Positions 53,001 to 60,384 of a stretch of DNA of 64,000 nt are shown in pieces. Numbering within the stretch: the stretch's first letter is position 1; each line of letters begins with the position of its first letter. Source of the stretch: an uncultured Myxococcales bacterium (GTDB lineage Bacteria > Myxococcota_A > UBA9042); NCBI GenBank assembly GCA_903924465.1, contig CAIYBN010000137.1, positions 1 through 64,000 of the forward strand. The letters are read 5' to 3'. The notes under the pieces were generated by a model. The model saw only the letters and a program-made list of their open reading frames with translations. It was not told where the DNA came from and did no database searches. The translations under genes and the position numbers were made by a program.

Positions 53001-56000
53001 GGTTATCGTGACCGTCGGCGGCTGCGTGTCGACCACAACCACGACCGGCGATGTGCCCGCGGTCGCAGTGTTGCCGCAGTGGTCGCGCAAATCGGCAGTC
53101 AGGGAGTGCGAGCCGTCGCTGAGAATGCCGAACGTTGCATCTGGGAACACGGCTTGGCCACTCAAGAATCCCTGGACGGCCTTGAACACGCCGAGATCGC
53201 GAACCGTCGCGGGCTCGTTCTCGACGTCATCGCTGACGCTTTGCACGACGACGTCGCGGTTGTCGCCCACAATTAGCGGAGACTTGGCTGGGACCGCGAA
53301 GTCGCCGGTCGGCGGGAGCGTGTCCACAAAGAGCGATTGAAACTGCTTGTAATCGCTCATGTTGCCGACAAGGTCGACCGCGACCGTTTCCATTGTGGCG
53401 GTGCCCTCGGTCGGGATGGTGACCTGCAGCGATCCCGTGAGACCCACGGTCGTGACCGATCCGGCGGAGACGCCGTTGACGAGCAGCGACACCGTCGCCT
53501 CCTCGCCGATCGTGTTGACCTGGAAGGTGAATGTGCCGCCTGGCAGCAGGCCGTCACTCTTGATCTGCTCCGCCTGATTGAGGCATGTCGCTGGGACGCC
53601 TGCCGCGCTCGGGCCCGCGAGGGTGTTGACCGTCGGTGCCACGGTGTCGATGAGGTAGATGCGATCATGCCCACCGGCATACGGACTCGAAAGCGACGTT
53701 GTCCAAGTTTTATCAGCAGAATTATAAGCTTCTGCAATGAAGTGGTAGGTTCCGTCGGCCAAAGTACTGAGGGCGACCAAGCTTACCGATGCCTGGACGG
53801 TCGATGTGGCGACCTCGACGTACCCGGTAGTGGCGCACGCGGCCCCCGTCAGACCGGGTGAATCGGAACACACACGTGTTGGTGCGCCGTTCAGGAAGCC
53901 GGCCAACGACAGTTTCATCGTGCGGTCGGCGTATTTGCTCATCGGCACGGTGCACTTGCCCTGATAGCAAATTCCGAACTGGCACTGCGAGTTCAACGTG
54001 CAAGGGTCGGCGTTCGGCGACGGCGTCTGGATGAACAGCTCGGGCTGTGCGGACGCAATTTGTGCGATGAACTCCTTGCTGCCGATGTTGCCCGCAGTGT
54101 CAGCGGCCGAGCACGTGATCTTCACGTTGTTGCCGTCCGGCAGCGTAATGACGCCAAATTTTACCCCGACGGTCAGGCCATCGGCGATCGCGGCAGCGGC
54201 GGTGGCGGAGAACGTTCCGGTCTGCTTGCCCTGATCATTGACGACCACGCACGAGACGAGTGCGCCAGCAGGAATCCCACCGACGGTCGGCTCCCAGTTC
54301 ACCTGCATGGCATTGGTCGGATCGTTGTCCAGATCGTCGAGCGCGACCAGCTTCAGGCCCAGCGGCTTGTACGGAGCGAGCAGGTCGCCAAACTTCGGCG
54401 CGATGCGGTCGACCGTCACGTGAACGACCGGCGAAACAGCAGCTTGCCCAGCGGCATCCGTCACGGCGACGGACAACTGGCAGGCACCTTGATCGAGGAG
54501 CTTCACGTTCGGGACTTTGATGGCTTCCGCCAGAACCGTCGCGTTGGTCTTGGTCACCGTCGTACCGCAAGTGACCGTCAACTCGGCGGCGCTGCCGTCT
54601 TCCACGTTGGTGAACGTCGCTGACACGGGCAGCACGCAATCCGTCAGGCCGAGCGCGCACGACAGGTTGGCGGCGTTCAGCACCTGGCCATCGGTCGGCG
54701 CTTCGATCGTCGCGGTCGGCAGATCGGCCTTGAAGGAAATGGTGATTTCACTCGAGTAGCCCTTCTTGTCGGGCGCCGCAGCAATGTACGCACCGACCTG
54801 CACAGTCGTGGCGCCTGTAGAAAATCCGGAGAGGGTGAAGGCGTAGACGCCGGGCGCGGTCTCCGTGGCGGCAACCGGCACAGACACGCCGTTTTGCAGG
54901 ACGTCGAGCGTCGCGCCGACGACGGGCAGACCGGCGGTCGGATCGGTCACAGAAACGCTGAACGCAAAGCTGTCCGTTGCAACCTTGAGCGAGCCCGAGG
55001 GCGTGACAAATTTCACGACCGGCACGTCGGAAATCAGCGTAATCAAGGTCGGCGGCGGCGCGGCAGTGTTGCCATTGATGTCCGATCCGTAGACCGAAAG
55101 GACAGTCAATCCCGGCTGTAGCGTGACATCGTGGAATACGACGATTCCCGTGGTCTCGGCCACGCTGGTGTTGCAGGCAAACAGCACGCCGTCGACATTC
55201 AAGCACACGGTGTGCGCCCCGGTGACCGTCACTTCCACGTCAATTTGATAACCCGGCTTGGTGGGGTTGCTGTCTGGATCATCCAAGGTCGTCAGCGTCG
55301 CCTTGACCGGCAGCGTAATGACCAGCGTAGGCGGCGTCGTGTCGATGGTAACGGTCCGCGTGACGTCCGAGCAGAGCGACTGCGTGGCCAAATTTCCCCA
55401 CTTGTCGGTCGCCTGGAACGTCAGGGTGTACGTGCCATCGGGCACCTGCACGCCTGCGTCCACCAACGGGAACGCGCCCGCGAGGTGATTGGTCACCGGA
55501 ACACCCAGATCGATTGGGTCCAACGGCACCCCACTTGGCGTGATCAGATAGCCTTGCACCAGTTGCCCATCGAGGCCGGACGTTTCCAGCAGGAATTCCA
55601 CGCTTGCCGTCGTCACGGTCACTGCGGACGCCGGCGTCATCACGTGCAGGCACGGCGGCGGCAGGGCAGCGATGAATCCAACCGGCACGCTCACGGTCTG
55701 ATTCGGCGCGTTGTCCTGAACCCGACATTCGATTTCCTGGCCCAGTTCGGCGATGGACAGCGACAGCGGGATGTCGATCGTGAGCAGCGTCGCATCGGTG
55801 TACAGCACCGTCGCATTGGGCACCGTCGGGTAAGCCAGGGCTGCCTTGGGCTTGCAGTACACCTCCAGATCGGTCCCGGCGGTCTCACTTGTCACGGCGA
55901 TCGAGAGCGTCATATCCAGAATGTCCGGCGTCGACTTGTTTAGGTCATCCACGACCCGCAACACGGCATCCTGGGACGGCGCGAGAATCGCCAGATCCGC

Positions 56001-57227
56001 CTTGTCCACGAACACCGCGAGCGACTTCGACTTTTGCCCGCTCAGCCCGCAGCTGTTGGTCGCCTTGATCAGCAGCGCATGCGTGCCGGTCGTCGTGAAA
56101 CTCAGCGGAATGACAAATTGTCCGGTGACGGATTGGGTGGTCTTCGTCGTCAGTGTGCCGTCGACGTACAATTCGATGGCGTTCTGGTCCGTCGACGACA
56201 GCGCGGTGACCATGCCGATCAGCGCAACTTGAATGCCGGGTGTGACCGGATCGGTGTCGTCGCTGAGCTTGATCTGCCCCGATGCCGGCTGGGTCACGAG
56301 GATTGCTGGCGCTTCCGTCGTGATGACGGCTTTCACCGGATTGGACGGGATTGAGCCGCGGTCGGGGTTGTTCACGTCTTCAACCACGCCGATCACCGTT
56401 GCGGTGACGCCAACAAGACCTGCGTCGTCGATCGCCAGCGTGGCGACCACCGGCACGGACGTCGAGCCATTGAGCAGCACGTGCACTGTTTCCGTCGGCG
56501 TTCCCGGCGGGCCGATGACCTTCAAGTAGGCGTCCGTGCAGTCCGATTGATCGCTGTGGACGATGAAGCTCTGCTGAAAACCGGGGGTCGTCGGATCCTG
56601 ATCCTGAGTCAGGCAACTCTGTGACAGCGGATCGACGGTGGCTTTGCACGCGGTCCCGCACGTCACCGTGAGGCTCTTGTCCTTGCTGACCGCAGCGTCG
56701 CCGGTGGCTGCATTGACGACGGCGCGTACGGAAATCGACAGCGGCGCGATGTCCGTGGTGCACGGCACGGTTACGCCGTTGATGCGTCCGGCGTTGTTGA
56801 GAATCTGGGCCGGCGTGCCGACTTTCACGCTGTTGATGTACAACTCCAGCGCCGCGCCGTCAGGCACGTTGGTGGTCGTCACGGAAACATCCACCTGAAT
56901 GCCGACGGTGGCCGGATCCTTGTCCCAGGCCTGGCCGATCTTTTGCGTCGTGACATCGCCTTTGAGCACCTCGCCCTTCTGCGTGTCGAGAGAGAAAACC
57001 AAAGTCCGCACAACGGTTTGCGTCACGTCGGACGCATCGCCAATTTGTCCGTCGCCCTGGACATCTTCGCCTGGGCAGCCATCTTCCCAGATGCACGCGG
57101 GGTGCGGCGAAGGCGTGTCGGGCGCGCACGCCGTCAGCACGGTCGCGGCACACAACGTGGCCAGCCAGGAGATCCGGCGTAGGTTGGAGACAATCAAGGG
57201 CCTGACGCGTCGGTCGCTGGAGTTCAT
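50091..57227 (-). CDS. Giant lipoprotein with Ig-like repeats and FG-GAP C-terminus
   Basis: 2378 residues, the largest gene in the window. ATG 57227 overlaps the PqqD-like gene in ATGA. Signal peptide ends CAATVLTAC (lipid Cys 34). Residues about 60-1770 are Ig-like beta repeats; at least seven begin with a DDxDxxPxxPGxQ-type signature (for example DDTDPVTPGIQVAL, DDPDSNPTKPGYQIDV, DNDDAAPAQSGYQVAL). A fibronectin-III-like unit is near 1775-1890. The last 480 residues have FG-GAP/VCBS-type calcium repeats (GDLNGDGFGDVGLG, DVNGDGIVDLVLG, GDFNGDGLVDLVIG), probably a beta-propeller. Such proteins are surface adhesins or enzyme-like scaffolds. Its place between the RRE and the precursor is unusual. 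Confidence 0.9.
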   Translation of the reverse strand: MNSSDRRVRPLIVSNLRRISWLATLCAATVLTACAPDTPSPHPACIWEDGCPGEDVQGDGQIGDASDVTQTVVRTLVFSLDTQKGEVLKGDVTTQKIGQAWDKDPATVGIQVDVSVTTTNVPDGAALELYINSVKVGTPAQILNNAGRINGVTVPCTTDIAPLSISVRAVVNAATGDAAVSKDKSLTVTCGTACKATVDPLSQSCLTQDQDPTTPGFQQSFIVHSDQSDCTDAYLKVIGPPGTPTETVHVLLNGSTSVPVVATLAIDDAGLVGVTATVIGVVEDVNNPDRGSIPSNPVKAVITTEAPAILVTQPASGQIKLSDDTDPVTPGIQVALIGMVTALSSTDQNAIELYVDGTLTTKTTQSVTGQFVIPLSFTTTGTHALLIKATNSCGLSGQKSKSLAVFVDKADLAILAPSQDAVLRVVDDLNKSTPDILDMTLSIAVTSETAGTDLEVYCKPKAALAYPTVPNATVLYTDATLLTIDIPLSLSIAELGQEIECRVQDNAPNQTVSVPVGFIAALPPPCLHVMTPASAVTVTTASVEFLLETSGLDGQLVQGYLITPSGVPLDPIDLGVPVTNHLAGAFPLVDAGVQVPDGTYTLTFQATDKWGNLATQSLCSDVTRTVTIDTTPPTLVITLPVKATLTTLDDPDSNPTKPGYQIDVEVTVTGAHTVCLNVDGVLFACNTSVAETTGIVVFHDVTLQPGLTVLSVYGSDINGNTAAPPPTLITLISDVPVVKFVTPSGSLKVATDSFAFSVSVTDPTAGLPVVGATLDVLQNGVSVPVAATETAPGVYAFTLSGFSTGATTVQVGAYIAAAPDKKGYSSEITISFKADLPTATIEAPTDGQVLNAANLSCALGLTDCVLPVSATFTNVEDGSAAELTVTCGTTVTKTNATVLAEAIKVPNVKLLDQGACQLSVAVTDAAGQAAVSPVVHVTVDRIAPKFGDLLAPYKPLGLKLVALDDLDNDPTNAMQVNWEPTVGGIPAGALVSCVVVNDQGKQTGTFSATAAAAIADGLTVGVKFGVITLPDGNNVKITCSAADTAGNIGSKEFIAQIASAQPELFIQTPSPNADPCTLNSQCQFGICYQGKCTVPMSKYADRTMKLSLAGFLNGAPTRVCSDSPGLTGAACATTGYVEVATSTVQASVSLVALSTLADGTYHFIAEAYNSADKTWTTSLSSPYAGGHDRIYLIDTVAPTVNTLAGPSAAGVPATCLNQAEQIKSDGLLPGGTFTFQVNTIGEEATVSLLVNGVSAGSVTTVGLTGSLQVTIPTEGTATMETVAVDLVGNMSDYKQFQSLFVDTLPPTGDFAVPAKSPLIVGDNRDVVVQSVSDDVENEPATVRDLGVFKAVQGFLSGQAVFPDATFGILSDGSHSLTADLRDHCGNTATAGTSPVVVVVDTQPPTVTITTPTEGALFTDNDDAAPAQSGYQVALHFTTNGATTWSLDLGTDCDAGSQNCAGFVSIGSGTIANPGGPEAPVLATVPFGNTIHYKFRLTVTDASGNTTVATRAFDVLLSGCLVKLTGLPGNSLLNTQNCTTPGQNCPNVTLPLTASYVGPCGTPTGVRLLKGGIEVAVVTPSAQSAAFDVTIVDGDNTDLEAVVLENLNPKGSSGKLGIAADLTNPTVSFAAATVLGVPTVSGTTALQGKSQDVSLSTPSHQVHFQLALADTHLNGGKLTALDDTVNGAKSALSNASVTTPLALTGAAESVDVQDATLLEDQVNTVTATVADAFGNTATASIVVTVDWQAPAVIALDALLDADLNPRRPSAKLRFLAVGDNGVAGTAKSYSVRYAKKAIVTQADFDAACDAGSISGFTAPTPAAPGGSEVVTISGPDGRDPADLCKFAPFTDNGLSSYYFAVEAVDAAGNKSGLSNVVSTTKLRYRFVRITAAGTFNDQNYRGRVFGLGDLNGDGFGDVGLGGGTSTPFCVLYGRASTADIDLASEPASGLQCFANSGGLGGQVARPQDVNGDGIVDLVLGAKTGAGVIREVWVFLGQKGAQLAATPAVIIKGFSATAAVAGVFRVQTVGNFNGDVSATGLPVNDIAVTSMRDATWPTNEVVYVIPGNTTWSQATPLTIDVTKQTDRNNNMVVRAWAPDETDPSTQFGGNLGGGNVLVENNGVGQQFDELVLHEYAATEQMYVIRGQALAGAIDLKFSTGNNGLQPSDSLAVRIRPGNTGSLAFGAFFDLLEYDNEPGLDLVAQHQMNSLSIYPGMYWIRGSALLTKAVAVPNNLALLDVVAAIGSLTNVFTTNYGMVSYSYGKGPLNLGNFFDDPSAGSHCTVVYARQKIVGIPGQGQQVVLRLGVPHTETGGAVAYLYEDVILTDPFVPTNTSWGNNNAASNGNGFGAPGDFNGDGLVDLVIGSGDTGVTPGSTVIVY

Positions 57228-57574
57228 GGGGTCACCTTGGCTTGGGGATCGGCAGGTGCATCGGAATCGCGTGAAGGCACGGAGGTTGCCGGGACAGCTA
57301 GCTGGCGGGAAAGCAGCAGATCGAGAAATTCGGCGACATCTTTCTGGGCGAGCGCATCGGAGACGTCATAGTCGCGCCGGAGCAGGGCGGTCAGTTCCTC
57401 TGCCGAGACGCCATCGTCCGTGATGGCCAGTGCATCAAAGAGCTCGATGGCGGTCGCGGTGTGCAGACGATGAAACGCGCGGTCGCCGGTCACAACGAAC
57501 ACCTCGCCGCCCACCTTGCGGTGCGCTGCTTGAGGGTGAAGACGATAGCGAATTTGCGTGGTTGCGGTGGTCAC
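57224..57574 (-). CDS. PqqD-like peptide recognition protein (RRE)
   Basis: 116 residues from GTG 57574, with AGGGAG about 10 bases upstream; the frame can be read from a GTG at 57631 but with a low-quality leader. PqqD-like features: RYRLHPQAAHRKVGGEVFVVTGDRAFHRL cut into strands, the FDALAITDDGVSAEELTALL helix and YDVSDALAQKDVAEFLDLLLSRQL at the end. In PqqD and related RiPP recognition elements this winged-helix fold holds the leader of the precursor and brings it to the radical SAM enzyme. It is first gene of the operon. The C-terminal 20 residues (VPSRDSDAPADPQAKVTP) are an unusual acidic extension. Confidence 0.85.
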   Translation of the reverse strand: MTTATTQIRYRLHPQAAHRKVGGEVFVVTGDRAFHRLHTATAIELFDALAITDDGVSAEELTALLRRDYDVSDALAQKDVAEFLDLLLSRQLAVPATSVPSRDSDAPADPQAKVTP

Positions 57575-57733
57575 CGTGCGTTTGCTCCCTTGGGTTTCTG
57601 CGCCCGCCCGCCGGCCGCTTCGCCCGTCCACATGGGTTCTGTTGCAATGTGGCGCAAAATAGTTTCACATCCGGCGAACACGAGCCCACCTTGCATTGTG
57701 CCGATCACCCCGGCGGCTGACAAGGTAGCTTGT

Positions 57734-58453
57734 TTAGGTGTGTGTGCCAGCACCGCGATTGATCGTTGGTACAGTCGTTTCAGGTACGGCAACGCCGGCG
57801 TGGTTCTCGGCCTCCGACAGCGCAAGATAGCGCGGCGCCAAGGCGAGCGGCACGACTTCCGGGTGTGCGATGTACCAGCGGCCCATTGTTTCTGCTTGCG
57901 GGTAGGCGTCGACAATCCGCGCGCCTTCCGCCTCGGCCAATCGCGTCAGCGCGCGATTGCGGTCGCCGGTGGGCACGCCGAGAACGTCCGGTCGCGCTTG
58001 CTGCCACCACGCGCGTGCGTCCGCTGCCGCCAGCGCCTGTTCGCTCCAAACGCCCGGTTGGCGCAGGCCCACGAAATCCACGTCGGCCCGCGCGGGCAAG
58101 GCAACGGCGAGCGACTGCCCTGGGGCGATCGCGTCACGAAGCGACCACGCCATGGCATCGAGCGAACCGACCCCGTGGCCTGGTATGCCGTGCGCCCAGG
58201 CGAGCGCGCGCGCCAACGCCAGCCCTTGGCGCAGACCGGTAAAACTGCCCGGCCCGATGTCGCAGACCACGCGCTGCAGGTCAGCCGGCTGCAGGGCCGC
58301 TTCGTCGAGCAGCTGCCACACCATCCGCGTCAAGCTCGCGCGCTGCCCCGTACCGCGACCCGCCTCGGCTTGCACGCCGCGGTGCCAGCCATCGTGGCGG
58401 TGGAGCCAGACGGCCCAGCGCTGCGTCGAAGTGGATAACGCGAGTAAATTCAT
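57734..58453 (-). CDS. tsaB: tRNA threonylcarbamoyladenosine biosynthesis protein TsaB
   Basis: 239 residues, ATG 58453, 3 bp after the rseP stop. ASKHA fold: NLLALSTSTQRWAVWL at the N-terminus, and GPGSFTGLRQGLALARALAW (about 67-86), the most conserved TsaB motif, followed by GSLDAMAW. TsaB scaffolds TsaD and TsaE in making t6A on tRNAs that read ANN codons. The C-terminal half is shorter and less conserved, as normal. Directly co-transcribed with rseP. Confidence 0.92.
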   Translation of the reverse strand: MNLLALSTSTQRWAVWLHRHDGWHRGVQAEAGRGTGQRASLTRMVWQLLDEAALQPADLQRVVCDIGPGSFTGLRQGLALARALAWAHGIPGHGVGSLDAMAWSLRDAIAPGQSLAVALPARADVDFVGLRQPGVWSEQALAAADARAWWQQARPDVLGVPTGDRNRALTRLAEAEGARIVDAYPQAETMGRWYIAHPEVVPLALAPRYLALSEAENHAGVAVPETTVPTINRGAGTHT

Positions 58454-58456
58454 GGG

Positions 58457-60226
58457 TTAGCGAATCAGCCGCTCAATGTCGTTCTTCATCACGACCAGAA
58501 ACAGCAAACCGAGAAAGGTCATCCCCACGTACGCGGCAATCTGCCGGGTCCGCAATTGCACCGGCCCGCGGCGAATCGCCTCGATGAGCAGGAACAGCAG
58601 ATGGCCGCCATCGACCAGCGGAATTGGCAGGAGGTTGACGATGCCCAGGTTGATCGACAGGCCGGCCATCGTCACGAGAAAGGTCTCTGGACCCAGCTCG
58701 GCACTTTTGTTGGCAATTTGCGCGATAAACAGAGGCCCACCCACCTCGCGCACGGGTACGTCGCCTTTCAGCAGCCCTGCCAGCGTGCGAAACACCATTT
58801 CCGCGCCTTCCACAAACTTCTCGCCGGTCCACGTCAGCGCGGAACCGACCAACCGCGGATTGGCGATGAGCGGCGCCACCGTGTAGTCCGTTGCCGGCCC
58901 GATACCGATCTGCGCGTGCGGCCTGTGCTCGGGGGAAACCTCGATGCCGAGCGTCAGCGGCGCGTCCAGCTCCACAAACGTCGGCTGGCCTGGCAGCGGC
59001 TGGCTCACCCGGCGCCGCAGGTGCAGCACATGCGGCTTGAGCACTTTGCGGGCCTCCGCGACGACGTCCTCGGGGCGACGGCCCTGATTCTCCTTTTTGC
59101 TCCGGATGTCGTCAAACGGCCGCCGCAATTCTTCGTACAATTGCATGAGAGAAGTCAGCGGCTTGCCGTCCAGGGTCAGCAATTCATCGCCGGGAAGCAG
59201 GTGCGCTTGCGTCACCGCCGGCGTCGCCTTTTCCACCGAGCCCACGATGGCGCCCGGCGCCAGTAACCCGAGCCCCGCCATGTCGATCGCCGCCGCAGTC
59301 GGCAACGGCAACCGCACGGTCGCATCGTTGTGCGGATGCTCCACCGCCTTGTCCAGCGTTTCGCCGCTCACTTCCGACTGCCAGCGCAGGTGGGACACGT
59401 GCAGCGCGATGGGCAGATTCAGCGTCAGCGCGTGGCGCAGGACATCGTCCAATTCATAGAAGCGCTCGACCGGCGTTCGTTTGCCGTCCACCTCGACCGC
59501 GCGCACGCGATCGCCGCTTTGCACGCCCGCCAGCCAAGCAGGGGAATTCGGCGTCACGGACACGACGGAGGCTTCCGGCTGCGCGAGAACCTGAATCCGC
59601 CCGACGTAGCGCACCAACCCGAGCTCCGGGATCATCTGGCGCTGGCGAATCGGCGTGACCAGGACGTCCCGCGCCTGGCCCGCGCGGAGAATGGAGAACT
59701 TCGTGAGTTTGCCTGGCCGCGCGGAAACGGCGTCGACCAGATCGTCAAATGTCGCGACGGCGTTGCCATCGATGGCGCGGATTTGGTCGCCCGTGCGTAA
59801 GCCCGCCAGCGCCGCTGGACCGCCCGGCACCACCGCGCCGACAACCGACGGGACGACTTGCTGGCGAAACGCCAGCGCGCTGCCGAACAGCACGACGAGC
59901 GGCAGGATGAAATTGAACAGCGGCCCCGCCCCAACGATCAGCGACCGCCGCCACACGGGCTTGGACGTGAAAGCATCGGGTTCATTGGCCAATTCTGGAT
60001 CCGCGGGCGCGGAAGGATCGTCGCCCAGCATGCGCACAAACCCGCCCAACGGTAGCGCGCGGATGGCGTACTGGGTGCCGTTGCGCTGCCATTCCAGCAC
60101 GACCGGTCCAAAGCCGATGGAAAACGACAGGACGCGGACGCCCATCCAACGGGCGACGACAAAGTGGCCGAACTCGTGGAAAAGCACGAGCGGCACGAGC
60201 ATCAGAAGCGCGTAGAGGAGCGGCAT
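58457..60226 (-). CDS. rseP: RseP/site-2 protease (M50) with three PDZ domains
   Basis: 589 residues from ATG 60226; ordinary RseP has about 450. HEFGH (17-21) is the zinc motif, in VPLVLFHEFGHFVVARW; GFGPVVLEW and MLG-type segments follow. Three PDZ-like modules: PSVVGAVVPGGPAALAGLRTG (about 128-180), VVSVTPNSPAWLAGVQSGD (about 220-265) and VGSVEKATPAVTQAHLLPGD (about 325-375), where E. coli RseP has two. The second catalytic region INLGIVNLLPIPLVDGGHLLF (about 535-555) completes the active site. Cuts membrane-anchored anti-sigma factors and signal peptides. Co-transcribed with tsaB. Confidence 0.93.
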   Translation of the reverse strand: MPLLYALLMLVPLVLFHEFGHFVVARWMGVRVLSFSIGFGPVVLEWQRNGTQYAIRALPLGGFVRMLGDDPSAPADPELANEPDAFTSKPVWRRSLIVGAGPLFNFILPLVVLFGSALAFRQQVVPSVVGAVVPGGPAALAGLRTGDQIRAIDGNAVATFDDLVDAVSARPGKLTKFSILRAGQARDVLVTPIRQRQMIPELGLVRYVGRIQVLAQPEASVVSVTPNSPAWLAGVQSGDRVRAVEVDGKRTPVERFYELDDVLRHALTLNLPIALHVSHLRWQSEVSGETLDKAVEHPHNDATVRLPLPTAAAIDMAGLGLLAPGAIVGSVEKATPAVTQAHLLPGDELLTLDGKPLTSLMQLYEELRRPFDDIRSKKENQGRRPEDVVAEARKVLKPHVLHLRRRVSQPLPGQPTFVELDAPLTLGIEVSPEHRPHAQIGIGPATDYTVAPLIANPRLVGSALTWTGEKFVEGAEMVFRTLAGLLKGDVPVREVGGPLFIAQIANKSAELGPETFLVTMAGLSINLGIVNLLPIPLVDGGHLLFLLIEAIRRGPVQLRTRQIAAYVGMTFLGLLFLVVMKNDIERLIR

Positions 60227-60384
60227 GAACGATCGACTCGCAAAGTACAAAAATGCCCGCCCGATTCAGGCGGCCCACAGCATAGCACATGGGATGGATA
60301 CTGCATTCCCGATCCGTGATTTGCAGCATGCGCCGAGCAGCGCTACAACCGTTCCGTCCGCGCAGGCGCGGATCGCAGGGGCGA

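Noticed and set aside
49864..57574. Lasso peptide cluster as the explanation for the kinase, PqqD-like protein and precursor
   Set aside because: No asparagine synthetase-like cyclase or B2-type transglutaminase-like protease is in the operon, and the peptide has several Cys, so a radical SAM-modified product fits better.
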